NCBI RefSeq assembly: GCF_014205845.1
Contig: NZ_JACHCR010000001.1
Span: forward strand, 434,001-498,000
Origin: Mucilaginibacter cryoferens
GTDB taxonomy: Bacteria > Bacteroidota > Bacteroidia > Sphingobacteriales > Sphingobacteriaceae
Reading direction: 5' to 3'
DNA length: 64,000 bases
Below are positions 1-9,153 of the stretch, piece by piece. The position numbers and the translations under genes were made by a program. Under the pieces are notes generated by a model that made no database searches, had not been told where the DNA came from, and saw only the letters and a program-made list of their open reading frames with translations. Every line of letters starts with the position of its first letter. Within the stretch, counting starts at the first letter, position 1.

Positions 1-2
1 CT

Positions 3-458
3 GTACTCATCAGCAAAAAAACACAATTGCTTAAAGTGAGCGATTTTATTTTGCTGCTCAACGTACTCATATTTGGCCTGGCAGCATTTTTTCTGGGTAT
101 TGAGCCTGCCATGTATTCCATACTTACCTATATGGCAGCCGCCAAAATGATCGATTTTATATTAAACGGTATCGAACAATATTCGGGCATTACTGTTGTG
201 TCTATTCATAGCGAAGCCATTCGCCGGGCTATTACATTAACCCTGGGCCGGGGTGTTACTATTTACCAGGGCAAAAGCGGTTACGGAAAAGACGGGCATG
301 TAAACGACCCGAGGGATATTATTTTTACTGTAGCCACCAGGCTCGAAATCCCTTCATTAAAACAAACCATTCTGCGTATTGATCCCAAGGCGTTTATTGT
401 ACAGCAAAGTGTTGATGATACCACCGGTGGGTTATTAAAACGTAAGGGGCTACACTAA
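3..458 (+). CDS. YitT family membrane protein, C-terminal part (5' end outside window)
   Basis: The reading frame is open to the first base of the window, so the gene begins upstream and only about the last 150 residues are visible. A TTG at 27 could serve as a start, but no signal supports it. The visible part has hydrophobic helices (about residues 15-55) followed by a soluble domain with the pattern [13 protein letters not shown] and a later RIDPKAF. This is the DUF2179 domain that ends YitT/YebE-type inner-membrane proteins of unknown transport role. The next gene starts 5 bp downstream on the same strand, so the two may be co-transcribed. The family call is fairly secure; the function is unknown. 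Confidence 0.8.
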   Translation, partial: VLISKKTQLLKVSDFILLLNVLIFGLAAFFLGIEPAMYSILTYMAAAKMIDFILNGIEQYSGITVVSIHSEAIRRAITLTLGRGVTIYQGKSGYGKDGHVNDPRDIIFTVATRLEIPSLKQTILRIDPKAFIVQQSVDDTTGGLLKRKGLH

Positions 459-463
459 ACACC

Positions 464-892
464 ATGAGCAAGTTAACTCCTTTCCACATAGCCGTACCGG
501 TTTACAACCTGCAAGAAGCACGCAAATTTTACCGCGAAGTATTAGGCTGCGGCGAAGGCCGCAGCGATACCAACTGGACCGACTTTAACCTTTACGGCCA
601 CCAGTTTGTTATCCACTTGAAACCTAAACCCGCAACAGAAGCCAAACATCATTTTAACCCGGTTGACGGGCATGATGTACCGGTACCCCACTTTGGCGTT
701 GTACTGGAATGGGAAGATTGGATTAATCTGGAAACTAAGCTAAAAGGCCACAACATTGAATTTGTGATAAAGCCTTACATTCGTTTTAAAGGCCTACCCG
801 GCGAACAAGCCACCATGTTTTTCCTCGATCCATCGGGCAATGCACTGGAGTTTAAGGCTTTTAAAGACATGGGGCAGTTGTTTGCGGTATAA
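464..892 (+). CDS. VOC family (glyoxalase/bleomycin-resistance fold) protein
   Basis: A 142-residue cytoplasmic protein with two beta-alpha-beta-beta-beta repeats typical of the vicinal oxygen chelate superfamily. Candidate metal ligands are His8 (FHIAVPV), His76 (PHFGVV) and Glu129 (ALEFKAF). The [10 protein letters not shown] ending is characteristic of small VOC enzymes. Members include lyases, dioxygenases and drug-binding proteins, and this sequence does not show which. It starts 5 bp after the upstream membrane-protein gene. The length is normal for a single-chain VOC dimer subunit. The substrate is unknown. Confidence 0.85.
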   Translation: MSKLTPFHIAVPVYNLQEARKFYREVLGCGEGRSDTNWTDFNLYGHQFVIHLKPKPATEAKHHFNPVDGHDVPVPHFGVVLEWEDWINLETKLKGHNIEFVIKPYIRFKGLPGEQATMFFLDPSGNALEFKAFKDMGQLFAV

Positions 893-1045
893 GCTTTATA
901 GACAAACACAGGGCATTATTTTTGAACTCGAAAGAGGCTCCGCTTTTTAAACAAAATAGGCCAAAAAAAACTTCCAAGGCAGTCTCCATCAGTAGATATC
1001 GGTTTTTTATGTAAAGTGTTATATTTACAATTAAAAAAACATCCG
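893..1045. other. Intergenic gap before the GH2 gene
   Basis: About 150 bp, A+T rich, with no recognisable terminator or promoter box. Two overlapping minus-strand reading frames across it have no protein-like features and extend into the neighbouring genes. Confidence 0.4.
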
Positions 1046-3868
1046 GTGAAACTAAATATCCTACTGCTTTGCGCATGCTTATCGCTCGCTCTATCCGTAT
1101 CAGCCCAACAAAATAACGCCAATAGCCCAGATGAAAAACTATCCCTTGATAATGGCTGGCGCTTTCATTTAGGCGATATCCCCTTTCCTGTTATTAAAGG
1201 TCATGGATCAAGCTATAACAACGCTAAAGCCGGCAAAGCAGGCGGAGCAGCAGCACCCGACTACGATGATACCGACTGGCGATTACTCAATTTACCGCAT
1301 GACTGGGCTATTGAAGGTGGCTTTGATCCCAATGCCAACCTTTCGCAAGGCTATCGCCAGCGGGGCACAGGCTGGTACCGCCGCAGTTTTAAGATAGATC
1401 CTAAAGACCGGGGCAAAAACCTCGAACTGCAGTTTGACGGAATAGCTACCCACTGTACGGTTTGGCTAAATGGCATAGCGGTACACCGTAATTGGTCGGG
1501 CTATACCTCTTTTTATATTGATATGACCGCCATGGCCAAATATGGCGATGAGTTAAATACTGTTTCCATCCGTGTAGATGCCGTTGATCAGGAAGGCTGG
1601 TGGTACGAGGGCGCGGGTATTTACAGGCACACCTGGCTGGTAAAACGCTCGCCGGTGCACATCATCACCGATGGGGTATTTGCCCAGCCCGTTAAAAACA
1701 CCGCCGGCAATTGGGAAATACCTGTGGAAGCTACTTTAGAGAATACCGGTAAACTCAATGCCGATGCTACTGTTTCATCAACCCTTTTGGATAGCAAAGG
1801 AAACAAAATTGTAAGCGCAGAAACATTGGCTACAGTAACACCGCTTGGCCAGGCTGTGGCACATTTATCGCTTGCGGTAAATACCCCAAGGCTGTGGACG
1901 TTGGACGAGCCTACACTATACAAAGTACAAACTATAGTAAAACAAAATGGCCTGCCTACAGATACACTGATCACCACATGTGGTTTCCGCACCATCCGTT
2001 TTACTGCCGATTCGGGCTTTTATCTCAATGATAAACACATTAAACTATTTGGCGTATGTAACCACCAGGACCATGCTGGTGTGGGAGTTGCCGTACCAAA
2101 TTCGCTATGGGATTTCAGGGTTAAAAAATTGAAAGAAATGGGGGCCAACGCCTACCGTTGCGCACATAACCCACCATCGGCCGAATTTTTGGATGCCTGC
2201 GACAGGAATGGCATTTTGGTGATGGACGAGAACCGCAATTTTAATTCGTCGCCAGAGTACCTGCGCCAGCTAAGCTGGATGGTGCGCCGCGACCGTAACC
2301 ACCCGAGTATTATGCTCTGGTCGGTATTTAACGAAGAGCCTATGCAGGGCACCGAGATTGGCTACGAAATGGTACGCCGCATGAGCGCCGAGGTTAAAAA
2401 GCTGGATGTTACCCGCCCGGTTACTGCCGCTGCCAACGGAGGTCTGTTTGAGCCCATAAACGTTTCGCAGGCGGTTGATGTGGTAGGCTTTAATTACCAG
2501 ATAGAAAATTACGATAGTTTCCATAAACTGCACCCTGCCATGCTGCTCACCAGCTCTGAGGATGCATCGGCCATTATGGTGCGGGGTAACTATGTAACCG
2601 ATAAAGACAAACATACATTAGATGCCTACGATACCCAGAAGCCCGACTGGGGCGCTACCCATCGTGAAGCCTGGAAAGCCATCGCCGAACGCCCGTTTTT
2701 AGCCGGATGCTTTGTGTGGACAGGCTTTGATTACCACGGCGAGCCTACCCCTTATGACTGGCCTACCGCAGGCTCAAACTTTGGTGCAATGGATATTTGC
2801 GGTTTCCCTAAAACTGCATTTTATATATACCAGGCGCAGTGGATACAAAACAAACCAGTGCTGCAACTGGTACCGCACTGGAACTGGGCCGGCAGCGAAG
2901 GCAAACCCATTAAAGTAATGGCCATGAGCAACGCTGAAAAGGTAAAATTGATACTAAACGGCAAAGTAATTGGCGAGCAAACCGTTGATAAATACGAAAT
3001 GAATACGTGGGAAGTGCCCTATCAACCCGGTAAACTGGAAGCCATTGGCTATGTTGGCGGCAAAGTGGTATCGCATTTTACGGTAGAAACTACAGGCCAG
3101 CCTGTAAGCTTACGCCTTATTCCGAACCGGACAACCCTTAGCGGCGATGGTTGGGATGCCGCCCCCGTAACGGTAGAAGCGCTTGATGCCAAAGGCCGCC
3201 CGGTGCAAACCGCCAACCTGCCTGTTGAATTTGAGGTAAAAGGCCCCGGCGAGATTATTGGCCTCGGCAATGGCGATCCAAACTCGCACGAACCTGAAAA
3301 GGGCAACAAAAGAAGCCTGTTTAATGGCCTTGCACAGGTTATTTTGCAAAGCAAGGCTGCGGGCAATGGCAAACTAACTTTAACTGCTACATCCCCCGGT
3401 TTAAAGCCCGCAACTGTTACCCTTGATGTATTGGCGATAACTGCTATCCCATCAATAGCGGTAGAGCTTCCTTATTTAGTGTTAGACAGGTGGCTATTAT
3501 CTCCGGGCAGCGCCACCAGGCCCGATCCGAACAAAGCGATTGCCGAAAATGATATGAACAGCTGGCAGCCCGTAAAACCAGGACAGCTGCAACAGTTTGG
3601 CAATGGCAATTTTGAGGTGTTCCGTACCACATTTACGCCTTATGCGGGTCAACGCAATAAGGGTGGTAAAATAGTTTTAAAGGCGGTGAGCGGCAAAGCC
3701 GAAGTTTGGCTGGATAAAACACTGCTCAATACAAAAACCAATAGTGCAACAGGCGATGTCACCATTACAATGCCGCCCGGCCAGGGTAAACGTGAACTAA
3801 GCGTGTTGATTGAAACAAGCAACGGCCAGCCAGCCGGTTTGGGCGGCGTGGTGACTGTTGGATTGTAA
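1046..3868 (+). CDS. Secreted GH2 beta-galactosidase-like glycoside hydrolase
   Basis: A large exo-glycosidase of family GH2, probably acting on beta-galactosides in the periplasm. I chose the GTG at 1046 because it gives a clean signal peptide (MKLNILLLCACLSLALS, cleaved after VSA). An in-frame GTG at 1016 would add ten residues. Domain order is a sugar-binding jelly roll (about 35-205), an immunoglobulin-like domain (210-320), the TIM barrel (325-620), and C-terminal Ig-like and DUF4982-type domains. The acid/base is Glu430 in SVFNEEP and the predicted nucleophile is Glu505 in LTSSEDAS. At about 940 residues it matches long Bacteroidota GH2 enzymes. It stands alone, with no SusC/SusD nearby, and converges on the thioesterase gene. 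The substrate is not fixed by sequence. Confidence 0.9.
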   Translation: MKLNILLLCACLSLALSVSAQQNNANSPDEKLSLDNGWRFHLGDIPFPVIKGHGSSYNNAKAGKAGGAAAPDYDDTDWRLLNLPHDWAIEGGFDPNANLSQGYRQRGTGWYRRSFKIDPKDRGKNLELQFDGIATHCTVWLNGIAVHRNWSGYTSFYIDMTAMAKYGDELNTVSIRVDAVDQEGWWYEGAGIYRHTWLVKRSPVHIITDGVFAQPVKNTAGNWEIPVEATLENTGKLNADATVSSTLLDSKGNKIVSAETLATVTPLGQAVAHLSLAVNTPRLWTLDEPTLYKVQTIVKQNGLPTDTLITTCGFRTIRFTADSGFYLNDKHIKLFGVCNHQDHAGVGVAVPNSLWDFRVKKLKEMGANAYRCAHNPPSAEFLDACDRNGILVMDENRNFNSSPEYLRQLSWMVRRDRNHPSIMLWSVFNEEPMQGTEIGYEMVRRMSAEVKKLDVTRPVTAAANGGLFEPINVSQAVDVVGFNYQIENYDSFHKLHPAMLLTSSEDASAIMVRGNYVTDKDKHTLDAYDTQKPDWGATHREAWKAIAERPFLAGCFVWTGFDYHGEPTPYDWPTAGSNFGAMDICGFPKTAFYIYQAQWIQNKPVLQLVPHWNWAGSEGKPIKVMAMSNAEKVKLILNGKVIGEQTVDKYEMNTWEVPYQPGKLEAIGYVGGKVVSHFTVETTGQPVSLRLIPNRTTLSGDGWDAAPVTVEALDAKGRPVQTANLPVEFEVKGPGEIIGLGNGDPNSHEPEKGNKRSLFNGLAQVILQSKAAGNGKLTLTATSPGLKPATVTLDVLAITAIPSIAVELPYLVLDRWLLSPGSATRPDPNKAIAENDMNSWQPVKPGQLQQFGNGNFEVFRTTFTPYAGQRNKGGKIVLKAVSGKAEVWLDKTLLNTKTNSATGDVTITMPPGQGKRELSVLIETSNGQPAGLGGVVTVGL

Positions 3869-3874
3869 AATATA

Positions 3875-4258
3875 CTAAAGTACGGTTACCGGGTGCTTAT
3901 GCTCGTCAATTGCTACAAAGGTAAAAGTACCGGTGATGGCTTTTTCGCGCACAAAGGAGTACATTTCTTCTATAAATATCTCTACCAATACTTTTAAACT
4001 GGTGTTGCCAATATATGATACCGTACCTACCAACTCGATGATGGTACCGGCCGGGATGGGCTTTTTAAAGTCTATCCTGTCTGATGATACCGTTACCATT
4101 CTTTTACGGGTAAAACGGGTGGCGGTTATAAAAGCCACCTCATCCATCATAGCCATAGCCGAGCCGCCAAACAGGGTATCGTAATGGTTGGTATTATTGG
4201 GGAACACGGTTTTAAATATCCGTGTTTCCGATGCTTGCAGTCTTTCTTCTGTGGTCAT
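3875..4258 (-). CDS. Acyl-CoA thioesterase, hotdog fold (YciA-like)
   Basis: A 127-residue hotdog-fold protein that would hydrolyse acyl-CoA thioesters in the cytoplasm. The N-terminal half carries NHYDTLFGGSAMAMMDEVAF, the typical segment of YciA/BACH-type thioesterases in which the Asp near the start of the central helix is catalytic. The segment SSDRIDFKKPIPAGTIIELVG is also characteristic. The length is normal. It lies downstream of fabH on the same strand, about 90 bp away across a GC-rich hairpin region. Placement next to a fatty-acid synthesis gene fits an acyl-CoA role, but this is only context. Confidence 0.85.
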   Translation of the reverse strand: MTTEERLQASETRIFKTVFPNNTNHYDTLFGGSAMAMMDEVAFITATRFTRKRMVTVSSDRIDFKKPIPAGTIIELVGTVSYIGNTSLKVLVEIFIEEMYSFVREKAITGTFTFVAIDEHKHPVTVL

Positions 4259-4350
4259 TAGCCCCCTCTAAATCTCCCCCTGTAGGGGAGACTTCGTTAA
4301 AGTGTGAACAAAAATAAAAGCCCTCCCTTCCGGGGAGGGTTGGGTGGGGC
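4259..4350. repeat. Two GC-rich palindromic repeats between fabH and the thioesterase gene
   Basis: Two short dyads lie here: CTCCCCCTGTAGGGGAG near 4274-4290, and CCCTCCCttccGGGGAGGG (about 4322-4339) followed by TTGGGTGGGGC. Both are strikingly C/G-rich in a moderate-GC genome. They resemble dispersed intergenic hairpins I know from Bacteroidota, and could also act as a transcription stop after fabH. The repeat status needs genome-wide copies to confirm. Confidence 0.5.
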
Positions 4351-5355
4351 TTACGCTTTCCTCAAAGTGCCCCATTTCAACAGGGTTGCACCCCACGAAA
4401 AGCCGGCGCCAAAGGCGGTAAATATTACGTTATCGTTGTGTTTAAAGTCTTCTTTAAAATCCCATAAACAAAGAGGTATGGTAGCGGCGGTAGTATTACC
4501 GTAACGCTCTATATTTACTTTAACGCGCTCTTCAGGTAAACCCAGGTTTTCGCCAACGGCATGAATAATGCGGTAATTTGCCTGGTGAGGTATCAGCCAG
4601 TTTACTTCATTAATAGTCATATCGTTACGTTTCAACACTTCTCTACAGGTTTCTGTCATCCCTTTTATGGCTGCCTTAAACACAATTCTACCCTCCTGGC
4701 GAATAAAGTGCTGATTGGCTGCAACAGAATCGGCGGTAGCTGGTATTTTAGAGCCACCTCCGGGCACCAACAGGTATTCCCTGCCATGTCCATCGGTTTT
4801 AAAAACACTGTCAATTAAGCCAATATCTTCGGTAGTTGGCTCCAGCAATACCGCGCCGGCACCATCGCCAAACAAAATACAAGTGTTTCTGTCTTTATAG
4901 TTAATGATAGCGCTGTTTTGATCGGCACCTATTACAATTACTTTTTTGTAACGGTTACTTTCTACCAAACTAGCACCAAGGGTATAAGCGTATAAAAAAC
5001 CACTACAGGCCGCGTTAACATCGGTAGCCCAGGCATTGGTTAAACCAACCTTATCGCATACAATGCTGGCGGTTGATAAAAGCAAATGATCGGGCGTTGA
5101 AGTGGCGATAATTAAGCAATCAATTTCTGCAGGGTTAACGCCGGTAGTTTCCAATAAATTTTTTACGGCGGCAACGGCCATATCTGAGGTAGCCAGTGCC
5201 GGATCATTCAAAATCCTTCTTTCTTTAATTCCTGTACGTGATATAATCCAATCGCTGTTGGTATCAACCAACTTCTCCAAATCACTGTTACTCAATATAT
5301 TATCAGGAACAAAACCACCAACACCCGTTATAACCGCGTTACTTTTTAATCTCAT
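4351..5355 (-). CDS. fabH: 3-oxoacyl-ACP synthase III (FabH)
   Basis: Condenses acetyl-CoA (or a branched acyl-CoA) with malonyl-ACP to start fatty-acid elongation in the cytoplasm. I used the ATG at 5355, which begins MRLKSNAVITGVGGFVPDN, the standard FabH N-terminus; the frame remains open ten codons further. The catalytic triad is complete: Cys117 (VNAACSGF), His257 (LIPHQAN) and Asn287 (RYGNTTAA). The 334-residue length is normal. Bacteroidota often carry more than one FabH, so this may be a paralogue rather than the plsX-linked copy, since no plsX is adjacent. The call is firm; primer specificity is unknown. Confidence 0.93.
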   Translation of the reverse strand: MRLKSNAVITGVGGFVPDNILSNSDLEKLVDTNSDWIISRTGIKERRILNDPALATSDMAVAAVKNLLETTGVNPAEIDCLIIATSTPDHLLLSTASIVCDKVGLTNAWATDVNAACSGFLYAYTLGASLVESNRYKKVIVIGADQNSAIINYKDRNTCILFGDGAGAVLLEPTTEDIGLIDSVFKTDGHGREYLLVPGGGSKIPATADSVAANQHFIRQEGRIVFKAAIKGMTETCREVLKRNDMTINEVNWLIPHQANYRIIHAVGENLGLPEERVKVNIERYGNTTAATIPLCLWDFKEDFKHNDNVIFTAFGAGFSWGATLLKWGTLRKA

Positions 5356-5413
5356 AAATGCGCAAAATTCTGAAAAAACAGGCAATTATACACAAATTGC
5401 CTGTTTTTCTACG

Positions 5414-7720
5414 TCAGGATACTGTTGTTTCTACAACTAACTGACGAAGTTGTTTTGCAGCCTGCACCATATTGATCAATGCAATCTGTGTTTCGGGCCA
5501 TTTACGGGTCTTCAATCCGCAGTCGGGATTAACCCATAAATTGCCGGCCGGCAATAATTCTGATGCCTTTTCTAACAGGCTTACCATCTCATCAACGGTA
5601 GGCACACGCGGCGAGTGAATATCGTAAACACCCGGACCAATTTCGTTTGGATATTTAAAATCCGAGAAAGCTGCCAGCAGCTCCATTTGCGAGCGCGAGG
5701 TTTCAATGGTGATCACATCGGCATCCATATCGGCAATATTGCCAATGATGTCATTAAACTCGCTGTAGCACATGTGCGTGTGAATCTGCGTCTCGTCCCT
5801 TACGCCACTGGCCGAAATACGGAAAGCTTTTACCGCCCAGTTAAGGTAGCTTTGCCAGTCTTTTTTACGCAATGGCAAGCCTTCGCGTATAGCCGGCTCA
5901 TCAATCTGTATCACGTTAATACCTGCTGCTTCCAGTGCAACAACCTCATCCCTGATGGCCAAAGCTATCTGGTTGGTGGTCTCAGACCTTGGCTGATCAT
6001 CGCGCACAAACGACCATTGCAATATGGTTACCGGGCCTGTAAGCATACCTTTCATCAGTTTATTGGTATTTTGCTGCGCAAAGCTGCTCCACCTCACGGT
6101 CATATCTGCCGGGCGGCTTACATCGCCATAAATAACCGGTGGCTTTACACAACGGCTGCCGTAGCTTTGTACCCAGCCATTTTTGGTGAACAGGAAACCA
6201 TCCAAACGCTCGCCAAAATATTCTACCATGTCGTTACGTTCAAACTCGCCATGTACCAATACGTCCAGGCCAATTTCTTCCTGCCAGCGAATAGCGTCGA
6301 TAGTTGCTTTTTCTATTTCGGCATCGTATTGAGCCTCGGTTAACTCACCTTTTTTAAGCCTTGCCCTTAACGAGCGGATATCATCAGTTTGCGGAAAAGA
6401 GCCTATGGTAGTTGTAGGGTACAGTGGTAATTTAAAGCGTTGCTGCTGTATTTTCTGGCGACTGGTAAATCCGCTTTCGCGTTGCGCGTCGGCATCGGTA
6501 ATAGCTGCCACGCGTTGTTTTATTTCCTGCTTGTGGATAAGTTTAGACAGGCTACGGCTGGTAATGGCACGCAGGTTCTCTTGCAGTAATTCGTTATCAC
6601 CATCGATGATCTGCGCCAATTCGTTTATTTCGCTCAGTTTCTGTTTGGCAAAGGCCATCCAGTTTTTAATCTCAGGAAGAATAGCTGTTTCCAGCTCCAG
6701 ATCAAACGGGGTATGCAGCAGGGAGCAGCTTGGCGCTATCATCACTCTATCGGTACCCAATACAGCAATTGCCTTTTTAATGTGTGTTAGCGACCGCACA
6801 TAATCGTTTTTCCAGATGTTACGGCCATCAACTACCCCTAATGATAAGCTAAGATTAGCGGGCAATATGGTAAGCACTTTGTATAATTGATCGGGCGCAC
6901 GCACCAGGTCTACATGCAGGGCACTCACCGGCAGGGTTACAGCAAGTTCGGTATTTTCGTGCAAGCTTTCAAAATAGCTTGTTAAAAGCACTTTAATACC
7001 AGGGCAATGCTTGCTTATCTCCATATAGGCATAGGCAAACGCTGCCTTTTCTTTACCGGTAAGATCAAGCGCCAGAAAAGGCTCGTCTATCTGCACCCAT
7101 TCGGCACCATAGCTTTGCAGTCTTTTTAATACTTCAATGTAAACCGGTACCAGTTTTTTGATCAGGTCTATCTTATCAAAACCAGCCTGTTTTTCTTTAC
7201 CTAATAACAGGTAAGTTACCGGGCCAATAAGTACTGGTTTTGGTGTAGTACCGGTGTGTTGTTTAGCCAGTAAAAACTCATCGAACACCTTTTCGCTAAA
7301 CAGGCGGAATTGTTGGTTTTGTACAAACTCCGGCACAATATAGTGGTAGTTGGTATCAAACCACTTGGTCATTTCCATGGCGGTAACATCAAGGCCGTCT
7401 TTCTGGTAGCCGCGTGCCATAGCAAAATACAGGTCGATCTCGGTATTGGCTTTGTTTTGGGTTAATACCGGGGTGTAACGCTCGGGGATGTTGCCCAGCA
7501 TCAGCGAGGTATCCAGCACCAGGTCGTAAAAACTAAAATCGTTACAGGGAATAAGGTCGATACCGGCATCAACCTGTGTTTGCCAGTTTTGCAGGCGAAG
7601 CTGGCGGGCAACGGCAAACAGCTCGTTGCGGGTAATTTTGCCGGCCCAGTACTGTTCACTGGCCTTTTTAAGTTCACGATGGGCACCTACACGTGGGTAC
7701 CCGAGATTGTTTTTGAGCAT
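5414..7720 (-). CDS. metE: Cobalamin-independent methionine synthase
   Basis: Transfers the methyl group of 5-methyltetrahydropteroyl-glutamate to homocysteine, making methionine without B12. The 768-residue length and two-barrel layout match MetE: an N-terminal domain beginning MLKNNLGYPRVGAHRELKK and a catalytic C-terminal domain beginning near TTTIGSFPQT. Zinc ligands are visible in HTHMCYSEF (His and Cys) and VNPDCGLKTRKW (Cys). The start ATG at 7720 is fixed by the conserved N-terminus. Upstream, on the same strand, is a cobalamin riboswitch, so the gene is predicted to be shut off when B12 is available, presumably because a B12-dependent MetH exists elsewhere. fabH follows on the same strand 58 bp beyond the stop. 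Confidence 0.97.
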   Translation of the reverse strand: MLKNNLGYPRVGAHRELKKASEQYWAGKITRNELFAVARQLRLQNWQTQVDAGIDLIPCNDFSFYDLVLDTSLMLGNIPERYTPVLTQNKANTEIDLYFAMARGYQKDGLDVTAMEMTKWFDTNYHYIVPEFVQNQQFRLFSEKVFDEFLLAKQHTGTTPKPVLIGPVTYLLLGKEKQAGFDKIDLIKKLVPVYIEVLKRLQSYGAEWVQIDEPFLALDLTGKEKAAFAYAYMEISKHCPGIKVLLTSYFESLHENTELAVTLPVSALHVDLVRAPDQLYKVLTILPANLSLSLGVVDGRNIWKNDYVRSLTHIKKAIAVLGTDRVMIAPSCSLLHTPFDLELETAILPEIKNWMAFAKQKLSEINELAQIIDGDNELLQENLRAITSRSLSKLIHKQEIKQRVAAITDADAQRESGFTSRQKIQQQRFKLPLYPTTTIGSFPQTDDIRSLRARLKKGELTEAQYDAEIEKATIDAIRWQEEIGLDVLVHGEFERNDMVEYFGERLDGFLFTKNGWVQSYGSRCVKPPVIYGDVSRPADMTVRWSSFAQQNTNKLMKGMLTGPVTILQWSFVRDDQPRSETTNQIALAIRDEVVALEAAGINVIQIDEPAIREGLPLRKKDWQSYLNWAVKAFRISASGVRDETQIHTHMCYSEFNDIIGNIADMDADVITIETSRSQMELLAAFSDFKYPNEIGPGVYDIHSPRVPTVDEMVSLLEKASELLPAGNLWVNPDCGLKTRKWPETQIALINMVQAAKQLRQLVVETTVS

Positions 7721-7899
7721 ACGCTAAAACTTTTTTGGTTAAACATTAAATTGAATTAATGCTCCTTACGGTTTTCGGTATGCTTTCGGAGTAAATGGTA
7801 ATAAAAGGCAAAAGCGTAACATACGGGCATGCAAACGCCTGTATAGCTATTCTTTTTTCTTTGACTACTGCTTCATTGCGCGAAAGCATTGTCTTTTAT
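7721..7899 (-). promoter_or_regulatory. metE leader between riboswitch aptamer and start codon (expression platform)
   Basis: About 180 nt of untranslated leader separate the aptamer from metE. It contains a weak CTCC...GGAG stem (about 7762-7791), but no clear U-tract terminator. The mechanism, transcriptional or translational, cannot be decided by eye. Confidence 0.45.
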
Positions 7900-8085
7900 A
7901 CATAGAGGCAAGTATCCTGGCTTGTAACATTGTTGCCGTCCTTCTCATTCGCGCGGGGGCGAACAATGGACATTGTTAAAGGCAACAACCTTTTGCGTTA
8001 CTTACAGTTGCGCGACAGCCCGTGATTTACACACGGTTCCTTATTAATCCCTGTGCTTTAAACACCGGGAACCACTCTGCAGAAA
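7900..8085 (-). ncRNA. Cobalamin (AdoCbl) riboswitch upstream of metE
   Basis: Read on the minus strand, this stretch carries the conserved core blocks of the cobalamin riboswitch in order: GGGATTAATAAGGAACCGTG followed by GTAAATCACGGGCTGTC, then GCGCAACTGTAAG, then GAGAAGGACGGCAACA, and finally a B12-box-like segment AAGCCAGGATACTTGCC. Order and spacing match the known family. The boundaries are approximate. It ends about 180 nt before metE on the same strand. The predicted logic is cobalamin binding, then loss of metE expression. Confidence 0.92.
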
Positions 8086-8194
8086 AAAAGTAAAGAACTT
8101 TATTGGCGGTAAAGATAGGGAAAAAATGTGCAGATTTTAGATTGCAGATGTGCAGATGGAGTTTGATTTGAAATTGGTAGATTAGCCTTATAAC

Positions 8195-9112
8195 ATGAAA
8201 CTAATAAGTGATATAATTAATGAGTTGATTGACTTACAAAAGCCATTGGAAGGAGCTTTATTAAAAACTAAAGTTTTGGCTTCTAGAATTAATAATACTG
8301 AACTATTGGAGTGGGTTAACGGAGAGTTAAATGGCTTTACCGATATAGATAATTTACCTGATTATAGAAAGTCTAGTGGTGAAATCATCGGAACCTATAT
8401 TAATGGGAGTTGGAAATATTCAGCCCAACCAATTTCACTTTCACATCTCGATAAAAGCATTATAAGTACAATTAAGGAAATTAATGTTGTTGACAGCATT
8501 TCATCATTATCCAGATTTATTGACAAAGGACTTAAGAATTTAACATTCTCAATAAATGCAGAAACCCAAAGACTTATTGAATTTAGCATAAAAAAGATTG
8601 GGAACCCATTCTTTCAGATTCTCGAAGTCCATCGAATGACGACACCTTTATTGTTAAGTAATATAATATCAATAGTTAGATCCAAATTATTAGAATTCAT
8701 GTTAGCAATAGAAAGCGAATTTGGTACCGAGACTGAAATTAAAATTTTAAAAGAGAGAAATCCAACTATTACTACAATTATGAAGACGACAATCAATAAC
8801 CACGGCGACGCAAATATTATAAATACAGGTAATGATGTTTCTATTAAATCGGAAGTTACACTATACAAAGGAGATCAACACCATCTCGCTGAAACCTTAA
8901 AAAAAAATCATGTAGAGTCTGACGACATACAGGAATTAATTGATGTTGTAGATACTTATCCGGCTTTACACGCTAACCAATATAGCGCTCCAGTATCTAA
9001 ATGGATTCAAAAAATGATGAATAAAGCTATAGATGGTAGTTGGCAAGTCGGTATTGGCGCTGCTGGCGGAATACTTGCAGATGCCTTAGCAACACACTAT
9101 GGATGGAAATAA
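8195..9112 (+). CDS. AbiTii domain protein, putative abortive-infection/antiphage factor
   Basis: A 305-residue protein that I recognise as AbiTii-type. The N-terminal region has ELIDLQKPLEGALLKTKVLA and LLEWVNGELNGF...LPDYRK, the signature start of that domain. Residues 120-190 form a helical middle segment. A short Asn/Gly-rich stretch (NHGDANIINTGNDVSI, about 201-216) links to a C-terminal part ending WQVGIGAAGGILADALATHYG, a Gly/Ala-rich tail that recurs in the family. The proposed role in abortive infection comes from the family name; no catalytic motif is visible and the mechanism is unknown. Codon and base use differ from the neighbours: one 60-base line near 8221 holds only 20 G/C, which suggests recent transfer. 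It stands alone between metE and a PAP2 gene. Confidence 0.78.
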   Translation: MKLISDIINELIDLQKPLEGALLKTKVLASRINNTELLEWVNGELNGFTDIDNLPDYRKSSGEIIGTYINGSWKYSAQPISLSHLDKSIISTIKEINVVDSISSLSRFIDKGLKNLTFSINAETQRLIEFSIKKIGNPFFQILEVHRMTTPLLLSNIISIVRSKLLEFMLAIESEFGTETEIKILKERNPTITTIMKTTINNHGDANIINTGNDVSIKSEVTLYKGDQHHLAETLKKNHVESDDIQELIDVVDTYPALHANQYSAPVSKWIQKMMNKAIDGSWQVGIGAAGGILADALATHYGWK

Positions 9113-9153
9113 TAATCCTGTTAACAAAAGGTAATTTCCAATCAATTCATTCT

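Noticed and set aside
3049..3372. A 107-residue minus-strand frame inside the GH2 gene
   Set aside because: It is antisense to a strongly supported gene and shows no independent protein features.
5615..6343. A 242-residue plus-strand frame opposite metE
   Set aside because: It lies wholly antisense to the well-supported metE gene, and its protein has no signal, domain or composition of a real gene.
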